DNA of 64,000 nucleotides, from NCBI GenBank assembly GCA_046160305.1, contig JBJXGX010000406.1, forward strand, positions 1-64,000, written 5' to 3'. Source of the DNA: SHXR01 sp046160305 (GTDB taxonomy: Bacteria; Pseudomonadota; Gammaproteobacteria; Burkholderiales; SG8-39). A model generated the notes under the pieces. It was not told the origin of the DNA. It saw only the letters and a list, made by a program, of their open reading frames with translations, and made no database searches. Of the stretch, positions 28,222-37,745 are shown piece by piece (the stretch's first letter is position 1; every line of letters begins with the position of its first letter). The position numbers and the translations under genes were made by a program.

Positions 28222-28887
28222 ATGGATATTGAACGCGCCCGTTTCAACATGGTCGAGCAACAGATTCGCACATGGGAAGTGCTTGACCCGGGTGTACTCG
28301 ACTTGCTGTATGTGGTTCGGCGCGAGGAATTCGTTCCGCCGACGCATCGACTTCTTGCGTTTTCGGACCTCGAGTTGCCATTGACGGTCGGCCGCAATCC
28401 AGGCGAGAAAATGCTTCCGCCGAAAGTCGAGGCCCGCATCCTGCAGGAAGTGGCGCCCAAACCTGGGGATCGCGTTCTCGAGGTAGGAACCGGCTCGGGT
28501 TACATGGCGGCCCTGCTGGCATCCCGCGCGAGTGAGGTCGTATCAGTCGAAATCAATCCGCTTCTGAAAGAGATGGCAGAGAGCAATCTTCGGCGCGCGG
28601 GGATTCTTAACGTCCGCTTGGCGCTGGGTGACGGAGCCAGGGGCTGGGCAGATCCGCGTGGGTTCGAGGTCATCGTCTTAAGCGGATCGGTGCCCATATT
28701 GTCCGACGAATTGTTGAATGGCCTGGTTGAAGGCGGCCGCTTGTTCGCGGTTGTCGGAGAGGCTCCGGTCATGTCAGCCCGTCTGATTACGCGCCTGGCT
28801 GGGGATTCATTCAATGCGATCGATCTGTTCGAGACGGTGCTCGCACCGCTTCGCAATGCGCGCGAACCAGCGCGCTTTTCCTTCTGA
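28222..28887 (+). CDS. pcm: protein-L-isoaspartate O-methyltransferase
   Basis: A 221-residue PCMT that methylates isoaspartyl residues in damaged proteins using SAM. Motif I is VLEVGTGSGYMAALL. The preceding region has the substrate-binding residues around REEFVPPTH and the TVGRNPGEKMLPP loop. ATG 28222 (MDIERARFNMVEQQIRTWEV) matches the usual N-terminus; a reading-frame extension to 28174 does not. A rhodanese starts two bases after its stop. Confidence 0.92.
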   Translation: MDIERARFNMVEQQIRTWEVLDPGVLDLLYVVRREEFVPPTHRLLAFSDLELPLTVGRNPGEKMLPPKVEARILQEVAPKPGDRVLEVGTGSGYMAALLASRASEVVSVEINPLLKEMAESNLRRAGILNVRLALGDGARGWADPRGFEVIVLSGSVPILSDELLNGLVEGGRLFAVVGEAPVMSARLITRLAGDSFNAIDLFETVLAPLRNAREPARFSF

Positions 28888-28889
28888 AC

Positions 28890-29213
28890 ATGACAAACCT
28901 TTCCGCCGCCGAACTCAAGGCTTGGCTTGATGACACGTCGCGACCCCGCCCGATTCTCCTCGACGTACGCGAGCCGTGGGAATGGGACATCTGTCGGATT
29001 GAATCGTCCCGGCATATGCCGATGCGCAGCGTGCCGACACGCCTCGACGAGCTTGCACAAGGCGCCGAGATCGTCGTGATCTGTCACCACGGTGGTCGTA
29101 GTTTGCAGGTCGGCCACTTCCTCGAACATCAAGGATTCGGGCCGGTATATAACCTCGCTGGCGGTGTCCATGGCTGGTCCCAGCATGTGGATCCTTCCGT
29201 GTCGGTCTATTAG
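28890..29213 (+). CDS. single-domain rhodanese
   Basis: A 107-residue cytoplasmic rhodanese/GlpE-like sulfurtransferase. LLDVREPWEWDICRI opens the domain and CHHGGRS (Cys65) is the active-site loop. It is positioned two bases after pcm and 73 bases before the TolC homologue, an order common in betaproteobacteria, so it is probably co-transcribed. It has no signal peptide. Confidence 0.92.
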   Translation: MTNLSAAELKAWLDDTSRPRPILLDVREPWEWDICRIESSRHMPMRSVPTRLDELAQGAEIVVICHHGGRSLQVGHFLEHQGFGPVYNLAGGVHGWSQHVDPSVSVY

Positions 29214-29286
29214 ACTCAGACTGGGCTTCGTCGACTCGATCTGCGCGTTATTCCCGACGCGAAATTTTCCTCGGTCAAGGGTGACT

Positions 29287-30600
29287 ATGAATCGTTCGCT
29301 TACAATTTTTTGCTGCGCGCTGTTCACGACGCAACCGGCATTTGCGGAAGACCTCATCGATATCGTGCGGGCGGCGCGGACCTACGATGCGCAGTTCTCG
29401 GCGGCGCGACAAACCGAAGCCGCCGCACGTGAAAGACCCACGCAGGGATTTGCCGGCCTGCTCCCTACACTCAACGCGACGGCGAATACCACCCGGAACG
29501 ACACGGACAACAAGACCACCGATCAGTCGTTCAAATTCAACAGCAACGCCTACGCGTTTACCCTGTCGCAGCCGCTATATCGTCCCCAGAATTTCGTCGC
29601 CTACCGGCAGAGCGAGCTCACGGCACAACAGGCGGATATGGCATTGCGCCAATCGGAAAATGAGCTTGTCATTCGCTCTGCGCAGGCGTATTTCGATGTA
29701 CTTGCCTCCCGGGACAGCCTGGCTTTCATCGTGGCGCAGAAGGTCGCCATCTCGGAACAACTCGCGCAAGCCAAGCGCAACTTCGAGGTCGGTACCGCGA
29801 CCATCACCGACACGAATGAAGCCCAGGCTCGCTACGATCTTGCTACCGCGCAAGAGATCGCCGCCGAAAATGATCTCGAGATCCGGCGCCGTGCGCTCGC
29901 TCAAATCGCCGGACAACGGTACGAAAAACTTGTCCCGCTAAAGACGAGCAGCCAGATTCCCGGTGCGGATCCAACAGACATGAACGCGTGGGTGGCGGCC
30001 GCGGAAAAAAATTCGTACGCCGTGCGTGCGCAGGAATTTGCGGTTGAAATCGCCAATCGCGACATCGATCGAAACAAGTACGCGCACTATCCGACCCTCG
30101 ACGTCGTGGCCACATACGGCCGGTCCGTCGGCGGCAACGCAGCCGCGACGGGTATTCGGACCGATATCCAGTCCAACACGGTCGGCTTGCAATTGGCGGT
30201 GCCGTTGTTTGCCGGCGGCGCAACCCAGTCCCGGGTGCGCGAGTCCGTCTCGCTTCACGAGAAAGCGCGTGCGGACCTGGATAACACCCGAAGGACCGCC
30301 GAATTCACCACCCGCCAGTCGTTCCTTGGTCTCACCAACGGCCTTGCACAGGTACGTGCGTTGGAGCAAGCCTTGAAGTCGAGCGAGAGCGCCCTGGCCT
30401 CCAACCGCCTGGGCTACGACGTTGGTGTGCGCATCAATATCGACGTCCTCAATTCGCAGCAGCAGGTCTTCCAGACCAAGCGCGATCTATCGAAAGCGCG
30501 CTACGACGCGATATTGAATGGTCTTCGCCTGAAGGCTGCGGCGGGCGGCTTGGCTGAGGCGGATCTGGTAGCCGTAAACGCTCTCCTCGGAAACGAGTAA
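29287..30600 (+). CDS. tolC: TolC-family outer-membrane channel protein
   Basis: A 437-residue outer-membrane efflux protein. It has a signal peptide (MNRSLTIFCCALFTTQPAFAED) and two repeated OEP halves with long coiled helices. ATG 29287 has AAGGGTG close upstream; a longer open frame overlaps the rhodanese and is not used. It would assemble as a trimeric beta-barrel/alpha-tunnel and could serve the RND pump encoded just upstream as well as type I exporters. A CGGATC-AAA-GATCCG hairpin (30621-30635) follows the stop, without a T-run. Confidence 0.94.
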   Translation: MNRSLTIFCCALFTTQPAFAEDLIDIVRAARTYDAQFSAARQTEAAARERPTQGFAGLLPTLNATANTTRNDTDNKTTDQSFKFNSNAYAFTLSQPLYRPQNFVAYRQSELTAQQADMALRQSENELVIRSAQAYFDVLASRDSLAFIVAQKVAISEQLAQAKRNFEVGTATITDTNEAQARYDLATAQEIAAENDLEIRRRALAQIAGQRYEKLVPLKTSSQIPGADPTDMNAWVAAAEKNSYAVRAQEFAVEIANRDIDRNKYAHYPTLDVVATYGRSVGGNAAATGIRTDIQSNTVGLQLAVPLFAGGATQSRVRESVSLHEKARADLDNTRRTAEFTTRQSFLGLTNGLAQVRALEQALKSSESALASNRLGYDVGVRINIDVLNSQQQVFQTKRDLSKARYDAILNGLRLKAAAGGLAEADLVAVNALLGNE

Positions 30601-30644
30601 GAGCAGTCGACCGCGACCTCCGGATCAAAGATCCGAACCTCCGC

Positions 30645-31895
30645 TCAATGAACGTAGCGTTCACAGATTGCTAGTGCGCGGGACGTGGCACCGCGATGTT
30701 CCGCGCAAAATGTACTGGCCTGTTGACCCATCTGGGCACGTGCCGGAAGGTCGGAGAACAGACGATCGACCGTGGCGATCAATTCGTCGGCTGATGCGAC
30801 ACCGAGAGCCGCCCCGGCAGCCATCGCTTGATCCGCGGCCCGCGCGAAATTGAATTGCGACGGCCCGATCAGGACGGGAACGCCCGCATCGCACGCCTCG
30901 ATCAAATTCTGTCCGCCGGTGGGCACCAGGCTTCCGCCGACAAATGCCACGTCGGATGCCCGGTAGAACGCGGCGAGTTCACCCATGCTGTCGCCCAGAA
31001 AGAAGCGGCAATCGGCGGGAACCGTACGCCCCTCGCTACGGCGCACCAGCGTATGCCCATGCGATCGAATGAGATCGGCGACCGCATCGAATCGCTGGGG
31101 ATGGCGTGGCACGACCACGACAAGTGCATGCCCCAATTGACGTCGCTTCAACGCATCGAGTAGGAGTGCTTCTTCTCCATCACGCGTGCTCGCCGCAAGA
31201 AAAACATTGCGGCTGCCAAACGTGGCGCGCAACGCGCTCGCTGTCGATGAGGTGTATGCCGGTGCGCTCACATCAAACTTGATGTTTCCGGTAACGATGG
31301 GTGCGCGGCCTCCGAGTTCAGCAATTCGATTTGCATCCGCCTCCGTTTGCGCGCCGACCGCCGAGAATCCGCCGAACGCCCTGCGTGCCAACGAGCCCGC
31401 TCTCGCATAGCGTCGAGCGGACCGCTCGGACAGTCTTGCGTTCGCCAGCACAAGGGGGATCGACGCGCGCGTGCATGCCGCAATCAGGTTCGGCCAGACT
31501 TCCGTTTCCATCACGATACCCAGCCGTGGACGAAAGTGAGCGAGGAACCGCCGCACGATCCAAGGATGATCGTAGGGCAACCAGGCGTGCAGCGCGTCCG
31601 GATACATTTCCGACGCAGCAGCGCGCCCCGTTGCGGTCATGTGGGTCGTCAATATCCTGTGCCCGGGAAAGCGGCCCTGTAGCGCTTGAATCAGTGGTTG
31701 CGCCGCGCGCGTTTCGCCAAGCGAGACGGCGTGTACCCAGATGATCGGCTTGCCGTTGTGCTCCCCGTAGAAGCCAAATCGCTCGCCGATAGCCCGTCGA
31801 TAAAGCGGCTCGGAGCGCCCGCGCCACCATAGCCGCAACGGCAAGAACGGCAAGGCCGCGGTAATCGCGGCTGTGTACGCGACCTCCAGCATCAT
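30645..31895 (-). CDS. waaA: 3-deoxy-D-manno-octulosonic acid transferase
   Basis: A 416-residue inner-membrane-associated GT30 enzyme adding Kdo to lipid A precursor. It has one N-terminal membrane segment (LEVAYTAAITAALPFLPLRLWW), the catalytic-type GETRAAQPL segment (Glu near residue 60), and the C-terminal nucleotide-sugar site around VGGSLVPTGGQNLIEA. The stop of waaC overlaps the start of this gene (TGA within ATGATG), so the two are translationally coupled. It is convergent with tolC. Confidence 0.95.
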   Translation of the reverse strand: MMLEVAYTAAITAALPFLPLRLWWRGRSEPLYRRAIGERFGFYGEHNGKPIIWVHAVSLGETRAAQPLIQALQGRFPGHRILTTHMTATGRAAASEMYPDALHAWLPYDHPWIVRRFLAHFRPRLGIVMETEVWPNLIAACTRASIPLVLANARLSERSARRYARAGSLARRAFGGFSAVGAQTEADANRIAELGGRAPIVTGNIKFDVSAPAYTSSTASALRATFGSRNVFLAASTRDGEEALLLDALKRRQLGHALVVVVPRHPQRFDAVADLIRSHGHTLVRRSEGRTVPADCRFFLGDSMGELAAFYRASDVAFVGGSLVPTGGQNLIEACDAGVPVLIGPSQFNFARAADQAMAAGAALGVASADELIATVDRLFSDLPARAQMGQQASTFCAEHRGATSRALAICERYVH

Positions 31896-32851
31896 TGATC
31901 CAGCATTTTTCCAACCGCACCGATCACCTCTTCGAGAGAGGGTGCGTGTCCTTTCGATCCGCAGATCACGATGCGGCCGGTTCCGACGGGTCCGGTCAGG
32001 GCTGGATCCGAGCCCCTGAAGATGGCGACCGTCGGCACGCCGAGCGCGGCCCCAAGATGGAGCAGCCCCGTGTCAACGCCGACGACGAGCCGCGCGGCCG
32101 CGAGCGTACGCGCCACATCATCGATGGAAAGGCGCGGCGGCACCGTCGCGCTCGTCATGGATTCGGCCAGGCGCTTACTGCGGGCTTCCTCCCTCTCGCT
32201 TCCCCACGGCAAGACGACTTGCAATCCCCGCCCCTCGATGTAGCGACCAAGCTCTTGCCAGGTGCCTTCAGGCCATTCCTTTTCCGCGCGAGCCGTTCCG
32301 TGCAACAGCACCGCATACGGCCTCGATGAGCCCGCATCCGAACGCCCGCGCACATCGCTCAATCCATAGTCGATCGCGGTGTGAATTTTCAAGTTCAGCG
32401 CCAACGCGATCATCATTCGATTGCGTTCCACGGCATGGCGATTCTCGGGCACATGAAACGTCGTTTCGTAAAATCGTGCCGCCATCGGTTCCCTCGCGGT
32501 CTGCTGGGAAAGACCGATGTGTTCGCCTTTTGCAAGGCGTGCAATCCAAGCACTTTTCACCAGGCCTTGCGTGTCGATGACCCGATCGTAGGGGCGATTG
32601 CCAAGACGTTGCCTGAGGTCAGCGAACTCGCGCCAAGTCGACCGCTGGGTCATGGCGCGACGCCAGCGCCGAATGGCGATCGGGATGACCTCGTCGACGG
32701 CCGGGTGAAGCGCGACCAACGGTGCATAGGCCTCCTCGACGACCCACTCGATCCGCGCATTGGGCAGTTGACGGCGAATATCCGTTACGGCGGGAAAGTT
32801 GTGGACGACATCGCCAAGCGAAGACGTCTTGACCAGGAGGATGCGCAGCAT
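31892..32851 (-). CDS. waaC: lipopolysaccharide heptosyltransferase I
   Basis: A 319-residue GT9 enzyme that transfers the first heptose to Kdo. The N-terminus ILLVKTSSLGDVVHNFPAVTDIRR is diagnostic. The ADP-heptose site appears as VLLHGTARAEKEWPEGTW and VVGVDTGLLHLGAALGVPTVAIF. It is coupled by overlap to waaA downstream. Start ATG 32851 gives the expected length. Confidence 0.95.
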   Translation of the reverse strand: MLRILLVKTSSLGDVVHNFPAVTDIRRQLPNARIEWVVEEAYAPLVALHPAVDEVIPIAIRRWRRAMTQRSTWREFADLRQRLGNRPYDRVIDTQGLVKSAWIARLAKGEHIGLSQQTAREPMAARFYETTFHVPENRHAVERNRMMIALALNLKIHTAIDYGLSDVRGRSDAGSSRPYAVLLHGTARAEKEWPEGTWQELGRYIEGRGLQVVLPWGSEREEARSKRLAESMTSATVPPRLSIDDVARTLAAARLVVGVDTGLLHLGAALGVPTVAIFRGSDPALTGPVGTGRIVICGSKGHAPSLEEVIGAVGKMLDQ

Positions 32852-33038
32852 GAATGGAATTGAACGGGGCGCTCGGAAAATGACGGGCGACGGCCAGCAT
32901 TGGCGAAGAGAAGACTGCGTAGCCTAGCCGGCTCTTCGGATTGCGACGTGTCCGGCGCACAGGTTTTCTGACTCCCCCTTTTGGCTCGCCGTAGAATGCG
33001 CTGATTGCGTCGAGGGCGCCATTATAGGTGAGCGAAAT

Positions 33039-33809
33039 TTGAATGACACGGCTGCGGGCCGGGTGCCATTGACCGTTACGATCATCGCGCTCAATGCGGC
33101 CAACGTGCTGCCACGGTGTCTTGAGAGCGTCCGGTGGGCCGACGAAATCCTGGTACTCGACTCGGGAAGCAGTGACGATACGGCCGCGATCGCGACGCGC
33201 TTCGGCGCGCGCGTCATTCAACAATCGTGGCTGGGATTCGGGGCCCAGAAGCAAAAAGCCGTCGAGCTCGCCTCGCACGACTGGATATTTTCGATCGACA
33301 CGGATGAGTATGTGAGCGATGCCTTACGGTCCGCGATCGAGGTGGCGCTCCGCACACGGCGATCGATGGTCTTCGCGATGCCGCGTTGCAATCGTTTTCT
33401 GGGTCGATGGCTTCGCCACGGCGAGGGCTACCCGGATTGGAGCACGCGGCTGTTTCACCGTAACCATGCGCGTTGGAGCGACGACACGGTGCATGAGCGC
33501 ATCCTGACCAGCGCACCAATCGCCCGGCTCAATGGCGATCTACTTCACGAATCGGCTGAATCGATCGAGAGCTATCTCGCCAAGCAGGACCGCTACACGA
33601 CCCTCGCCGCGCACTCGATCAGCGCGTCGCGGCGGAGCGTATCGGTCTTGAGCATGGTTGGAAGCCCCGCCGTACGATTCATCAGGTTTTATGTGGTTCG
33701 GAGAGGGTTTCTTGACGGCGTTCCAGGCCTGATACATATCACGATTGGTTGCTGGACCAGCTTTATGAAATACGCAAAGGCCTGGGCGATACGGCAACGC
33801 ACGAAGTGA
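33039..33809 (+). CDS. WaaE-like family 2 glycosyltransferase
   Basis: A 256-residue GT-A enzyme. TVTIIALNAANVLPRCLESVRWADEILVLDSGS is the typical GT2 start. DTDEYV supplies the metal DxD-like site and DDTVHERI is the downstream base region. It resembles WaaE/KdtX, which adds beta-1,4-glucose to core heptose. TTG 33039 is supported by AGGTGAG at 33026-33032. It is divergent from waaC and its stop lies only three bases before the end of the convergent manC. Confidence 0.87.
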   Translation: MNDTAAGRVPLTVTIIALNAANVLPRCLESVRWADEILVLDSGSSDDTAAIATRFGARVIQQSWLGFGAQKQKAVELASHDWIFSIDTDEYVSDALRSAIEVALRTRRSMVFAMPRCNRFLGRWLRHGEGYPDWSTRLFHRNHARWSDDTVHERILTSAPIARLNGDLLHESAESIESYLAKQDRYTTLAAHSISASRRSVSVLSMVGSPAVRFIRFYVVRRGFLDGVPGLIHITIGCWTSFMKYAKAWAIRQRTK

Positions 33810-33811
33810 CG

Positions 33812-35227
33812 TCACGCGCGCTTATAGTCATCAACGAATCGAACGATGTCGTCTTCGCCGAGATAGGAGCCGGATTGGACCTCGATGAGATGGAGCGGCA
33901 GCTTTCCGGGGTTTTCGAGTCGATGCGTTGCGCCAAGCGGTATGTAGGTGGATTGGTTTTCCGTGAGCAGGATCTCTTCCTGATCGCGCGTAACCTTCGC
34001 GGTGCCCGAGACGACGATCCAATGCTCGGCTCGATGGTGGTGCATCTGCAATGACAGTTTGTGCCCCGGCTTCACCATGATGCGCTTTACCTGGAAGCGC
34101 GCGCCGTCATCAATGCTTTCGTAGTACCCCCACGGACGGTAGACGCGTTTATGCGCAATATGTTCCTCGCGCTTGTTCGCTTTCAGGCTCTCGACCGTAT
34201 TCTTTACGTTCTGAGCGGCATCCTTGTGTGCAACGAGAATCGCGTCGTCGGTCTCGACGATCACGAGATCCTTCACGCCCACGGCAGCGACCAGTCTGCT
34301 TTCCGATCGCACGTAGCAATCCCGTGCGCCATCGAGATAGACATCGCCGCGCTTCACATTACCCGCGCTGTCCTTCGCCCCGGTCTCCCAAAGCGACGAC
34401 CATGAACCGATATCGTTCCAATCGAATGATGCCGCGACGACGGATGCATGACTGGTTTTCTCCATGACCGCGTAGTCGATCGAATCGGATGGACAGCGCT
34501 TGAATGCCTCGGCATCGAGACGACAGAAGTCAAGATCACTCGCTGCGCGCTTGAACGCCTCTTTGCTCGCGGCGAGAATGTCCGGGCGGCAACGCTCGAG
34601 CTCTTCAAGATATCGCCGCGCCGGGAGCACGAACATGCCGCTGTTCCAATAGAACTCACCCGAGCTTACGAATTCGGCCGCCTTGGACGCATTCGGCTTC
34701 TCGACGAATTGGGCGACTTTGTAGGATTCGGGCACCGCATCATGGGCGGCGCCGCGACGGATATACCCGTATCCGGTCGCGGGATGATCCGGCCGCACGC
34801 CAAACGTAACGAGGCGCCCGGATTTCGCGAGACCGCGCGCGCGTTCAATATCGGCCGCGAACGCTTTCACGTCGGCGATCAGATGGTCGGCAGGCAGCAC
34901 GAGCAGGATCGCATCAGGATCTTTTTCGACTGTCGCCAGCGCCGCGACCGCGACCGCGGGCGCGGTATTCCGCCCCTCGGGTTCAAGTATGATCGAATGC
35001 GCGGGCGTACTTGTTTCGCGCATCTGCTCAGCCACCAGAAACCGGTGCTCGACATTGCACACGACGATCGGGCGCTCGATATCGGGATTGCGCGCGACGC
35101 GCAAGACCGTCTCCTGCAACATCGTCTTGTCGGATACCAGCGGAAGGAATTGCTTCGGCAGAAGCGTTCGCGAAAGCGGCCACAAGCGGCTGCCGGAACC
35201 ACCCGAGAGGATAACGGGATAAAGCAC
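33812..35227 (-). CDS. manC: mannose-1-phosphate guanylyltransferase / mannose-6-phosphate isomerase
   Basis: A 471-residue type II bifunctional enzyme. The nucleotidyltransferase part starts YPVILSGGSGSRLWPLSR and contains LLPKQFLPL; a C-terminal cupin (about 365-471, with HHHRAEHWIVVSGTA) carries the PMI activity. It supplies GDP-mannose for O-antigen or exopolysaccharide. GTG 35227 has GGAG about 8 bases upstream and puts the catalytic motif at residue 6; the frame remains open upstream but lacks support. Convergent with the GT2 gene. Confidence 0.93.
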   Translation of the reverse strand: MLYPVILSGGSGSRLWPLSRTLLPKQFLPLVSDKTMLQETVLRVARNPDIERPIVVCNVEHRFLVAEQMRETSTPAHSIILEPEGRNTAPAVAVAALATVEKDPDAILLVLPADHLIADVKAFAADIERARGLAKSGRLVTFGVRPDHPATGYGYIRRGAAHDAVPESYKVAQFVEKPNASKAAEFVSSGEFYWNSGMFVLPARRYLEELERCRPDILAASKEAFKRAASDLDFCRLDAEAFKRCPSDSIDYAVMEKTSHASVVAASFDWNDIGSWSSLWETGAKDSAGNVKRGDVYLDGARDCYVRSESRLVAAVGVKDLVIVETDDAILVAHKDAAQNVKNTVESLKANKREEHIAHKRVYRPWGYYESIDDGARFQVKRIMVKPGHKLSLQMHHHRAEHWIVVSGTAKVTRDQEEILLTENQSTYIPLGATHRLENPGKLPLHLIEVQSGSYLGEDDIVRFVDDYKRA

Positions 35228-35486
35228 AGGGAATCTCCGAGGAGGTGCGGCCCAATGGAAATCGAATGGTATCGCAGCAGGATGCGTCCACCACTCGTGC
35301 AAGCCTCGCGGTACGGCCAATATCCGTAATATTTCGCGATCAACAGAATAACGGAATGACTCTTACGAACGACTCGTCGCCACGCCCGCCACCAAATCGC
35401 CAGTCGGATGATCGTGTGCATCCATGCAGATAGAATCGCGCGGAAGTGCGATGCCAGTCGTTTGAAAACAGGTTGAATCCTCAAAG

Positions 35487-36473
35487 GTGACCGGAATCAT
35501 CATCGCGTCCGCGCTGGCATTCTTGATCAGCACCGGCCTTGTTTGGCTCATGCTGCGCGCGCCAAGTGCGGTGCTGCCGCTCGACCGTCCGAACGAACGC
35601 TCGCTGCATACCGCCGTCACACCACGCGTCGGTGGCATTGCCATCATGGTGGCCGTCGCTTCAGTGCTGACATGGCTCGAATGGCAATCGACCGTGGTCC
35701 TGCTCGCCGCCGGTTTATCGATCGTGTCGTTGCTCGACGATCATTCGGGTCTGCCGACCTTGGTCAGGTTCGGCGCGCATGCAATGGCAGCGGCGATCTT
35801 CGTGGGTTGCTGCGCCGGCGAGCTGCCCGCCTGGCTCGCGATTGGGATGGTCGTGGGCACGATCTGGATGACCAATCTCTACAATTTCATGGACGGTTCC
35901 GATGGATTGGCAGGAGGAATGGCTGCCTTCGGCTTTGGCACCTATTCGGTGCTTGCATGGCAGCAAGGTGATCCATTGCTCGCAAGCGCATCGCTTGCCA
36001 TCGCCGCGGCAGCCATCGGATTTCTTGTCTTTAATTTCCATCCCGCGAAAGTATTCATGGGCGACGCGGGATCGATTCCCCTTGGATTTCTCGCCGCCGC
36101 GATCGGCGTGCTGGGCTGGCGCGAATCGCTCTGGCCGCCTTGGGTCCCGATCGTCGCATTTGGGCCGTTCGCCATCGATGCGAGCGTCACGCTCTTCAAA
36201 CGAATGGCGCGTCGCGAAAAGATCTGGCAAGCGCATCGGACCCACTATTATCAGCGACTCGTGCAATGCGGTTGGGGGCATCGGCGCACAGCGCTTGCCG
36301 AATACGGTTTGATGGGGCTCTCAGGGCTTGCCGCGATCGGTGGTGCTCACCAAAGCGTGACCGTTCAATCGACGCTTCTGACCGTGCTCGCGTCGATCTA
36401 CGCGCTAATCGGTGTGATGGTCGATCGAGCCTGGGCGAAACATCAGCGCGCGAAGGATCACGATCGCGGATAG
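35487..36473 (+). CDS. WecA-like polyprenyl-phosphate sugar-1-phosphate transferase
   Basis: A 328-residue polytopic MraY/WecA/WbpL-family protein that starts O-unit synthesis by moving a HexNAc-1-phosphate to undecaprenyl phosphate. Motifs in order: the LDRPNERSLHT loop, the first acidic pair in LLDDH, the NLYNFMDGSDGLAGG site, FMGDAGS, and HRTHYYQRL at the C-terminal cytoplasmic loop. Start GTG 35487 is plausible but its ribosome binding site is too close. Divergent from manC. Confidence 0.9.
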   Translation: MTGIIIASALAFLISTGLVWLMLRAPSAVLPLDRPNERSLHTAVTPRVGGIAIMVAVASVLTWLEWQSTVVLLAAGLSIVSLLDDHSGLPTLVRFGAHAMAAAIFVGCCAGELPAWLAIGMVVGTIWMTNLYNFMDGSDGLAGGMAAFGFGTYSVLAWQQGDPLLASASLAIAAAAIGFLVFNFHPAKVFMGDAGSIPLGFLAAAIGVLGWRESLWPPWVPIVAFGPFAIDASVTLFKRMARREKIWQAHRTHYYQRLVQCGWGHRRTALAEYGLMGLSGLAAIGGAHQSVTVQSTLLTVLASIYALIGVMVDRAWAKHQRAKDHDRG

Positions 36474-36524
36474 TCCGCGCAGTCGCGAATCAGGCGAACC
36501 GCGCCGTTCGTTCCCGACGAACCC

Positions 36525-37619
36525 TTAGAAGTGCTCCATTTCGCCGCGTGTACGTATCGGTACTGCCATCATCCGATCGCATGCGGCAACGACTTCTTCG
36601 ACGGAAATATCACCGACAACCTGGCTCGGGGCCTGCAGCAGCTCATGCGCGACGCCCCAGGGTCGCCAACGCGTCGCATCGGATTTCCCGAACATGCACA
36701 CGATCGGTTTGCCAAGCGCCGCGGCGATATGCATGGCACCGCCGTCTGACATCAACATGAAATCACAGGCGGCGATACCACCGACCAGTTGTCGCAGCGT
36801 TTCGGTCGGCCACGCAACCACATTGAGCTCGCTCACTGCCTTCTGCAAACGCCGCGCCTTGCCGTCATCCCCTGGATGGGTCGGATTGTCCTCGGCACCT
36901 GGCGCCCAGAGGAGCATGAACGACGCTTGATGCCGCTTCGCGAGTGCCTGCATCGCCGCCACGTACCGGTCCTCCGACCACCGTTGACTGGGCTTGCGCG
37001 CGCTGATGTGCACACCGATCAACACGCCGCTGTCGCGACGAGTCGCCGCTACCGCGGTCATGGCGCGGGCCACCTCTTCCGGATCCGGAACCACTTTCAG
37101 AGGAGGCGGCAGCCCTTCGATTCCGAGTGGAGCACCGATCCGGAAAACATCCTCGACCTCGCTTGTCTCGGTTCGCGTGATGGGCACGACGATATCGAGT
37201 CGGACGCGCGGATCACCTTCGCCTGCGAATCCGGCGATCGCTTTTGCGCCACACCAGCGCGCGAAACGGATGACCCGGCGCTGAAACGTTGGCGTGGCGA
37301 TGAGGATGTAGTCGATGTGCCGGCGCCGGAGGTTCGTCGCGATGCGAATACGCTCGGCTATGACACCGATCCTGCTGATTTCGCCGTGTTTAGCCTTGCG
37401 ATAAGCGAATACTTCGCTCACGTCCGGATTGCCGTCAAGGATCGGCGCGTTGTAACTGTTGGCGAGCACACCGATCCATGAACGAGGAAATTTGGTCCGC
37501 AATGCCGAAATCAGCGGCGTTGTACAAACCAAATCGCCAATGTTGTCGCGGCGAATGACGAGTATGCGTGGCTCGACAATCACGGTTTCGTCGTCGGCAC
37601 GCCAGAGGGTGTTGGCCAT
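36525..37619 (-). CDS. family 9 glycosyltransferase (heptosyltransferase-like)
   Basis: A 364-residue GT9 protein. ILVIRRDNIGDLVCTTPLISALR and MSDGGAMHIAAALGKPIVCMFG match the acceptor and ADP-heptose regions of the family. It is the last gene of the minus-strand cluster after asparagine synthase. A TATAAT (37631-37636 on this strand) sits 12 bases before ATG 37619, with a poor -35. If used, the true start may be GTG 37583, which leaves a normal leader. The sugar transferred is unknown. Confidence 0.88.
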   Translation of the reverse strand: MANTLWRADDETVIVEPRILVIRRDNIGDLVCTTPLISALRTKFPRSWIGVLANSYNAPILDGNPDVSEVFAYRKAKHGEISRIGVIAERIRIATNLRRRHIDYILIATPTFQRRVIRFARWCGAKAIAGFAGEGDPRVRLDIVVPITRTETSEVEDVFRIGAPLGIEGLPPPLKVVPDPEEVARAMTAVAATRRDSGVLIGVHISARKPSQRWSEDRYVAAMQALAKRHQASFMLLWAPGAEDNPTHPGDDGKARRLQKAVSELNVVAWPTETLRQLVGGIAACDFMLMSDGGAMHIAAALGKPIVCMFGKSDATRWRPWGVAHELLQAPSQVVGDISVEEVVAACDRMMAVPIRTRGEMEHF

Positions 37620-37745
37620 GGTCTCAACACATTATAGCGATGCCGCCCGAAACGAACGGCGGAGGGAGAAACACGTCCGACTGCGAATGAGCGGCCAAAG
37701 AAGACACCCGCCTGCGATCACCGTCTCCAGCGCCAAGGAATGCGC

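Noticed and set aside
34448..35329. 293-codon plus-strand frame opposite manC
   Set aside because: It is antisense to a full-length, motif-rich manC and shows no domain of its own.
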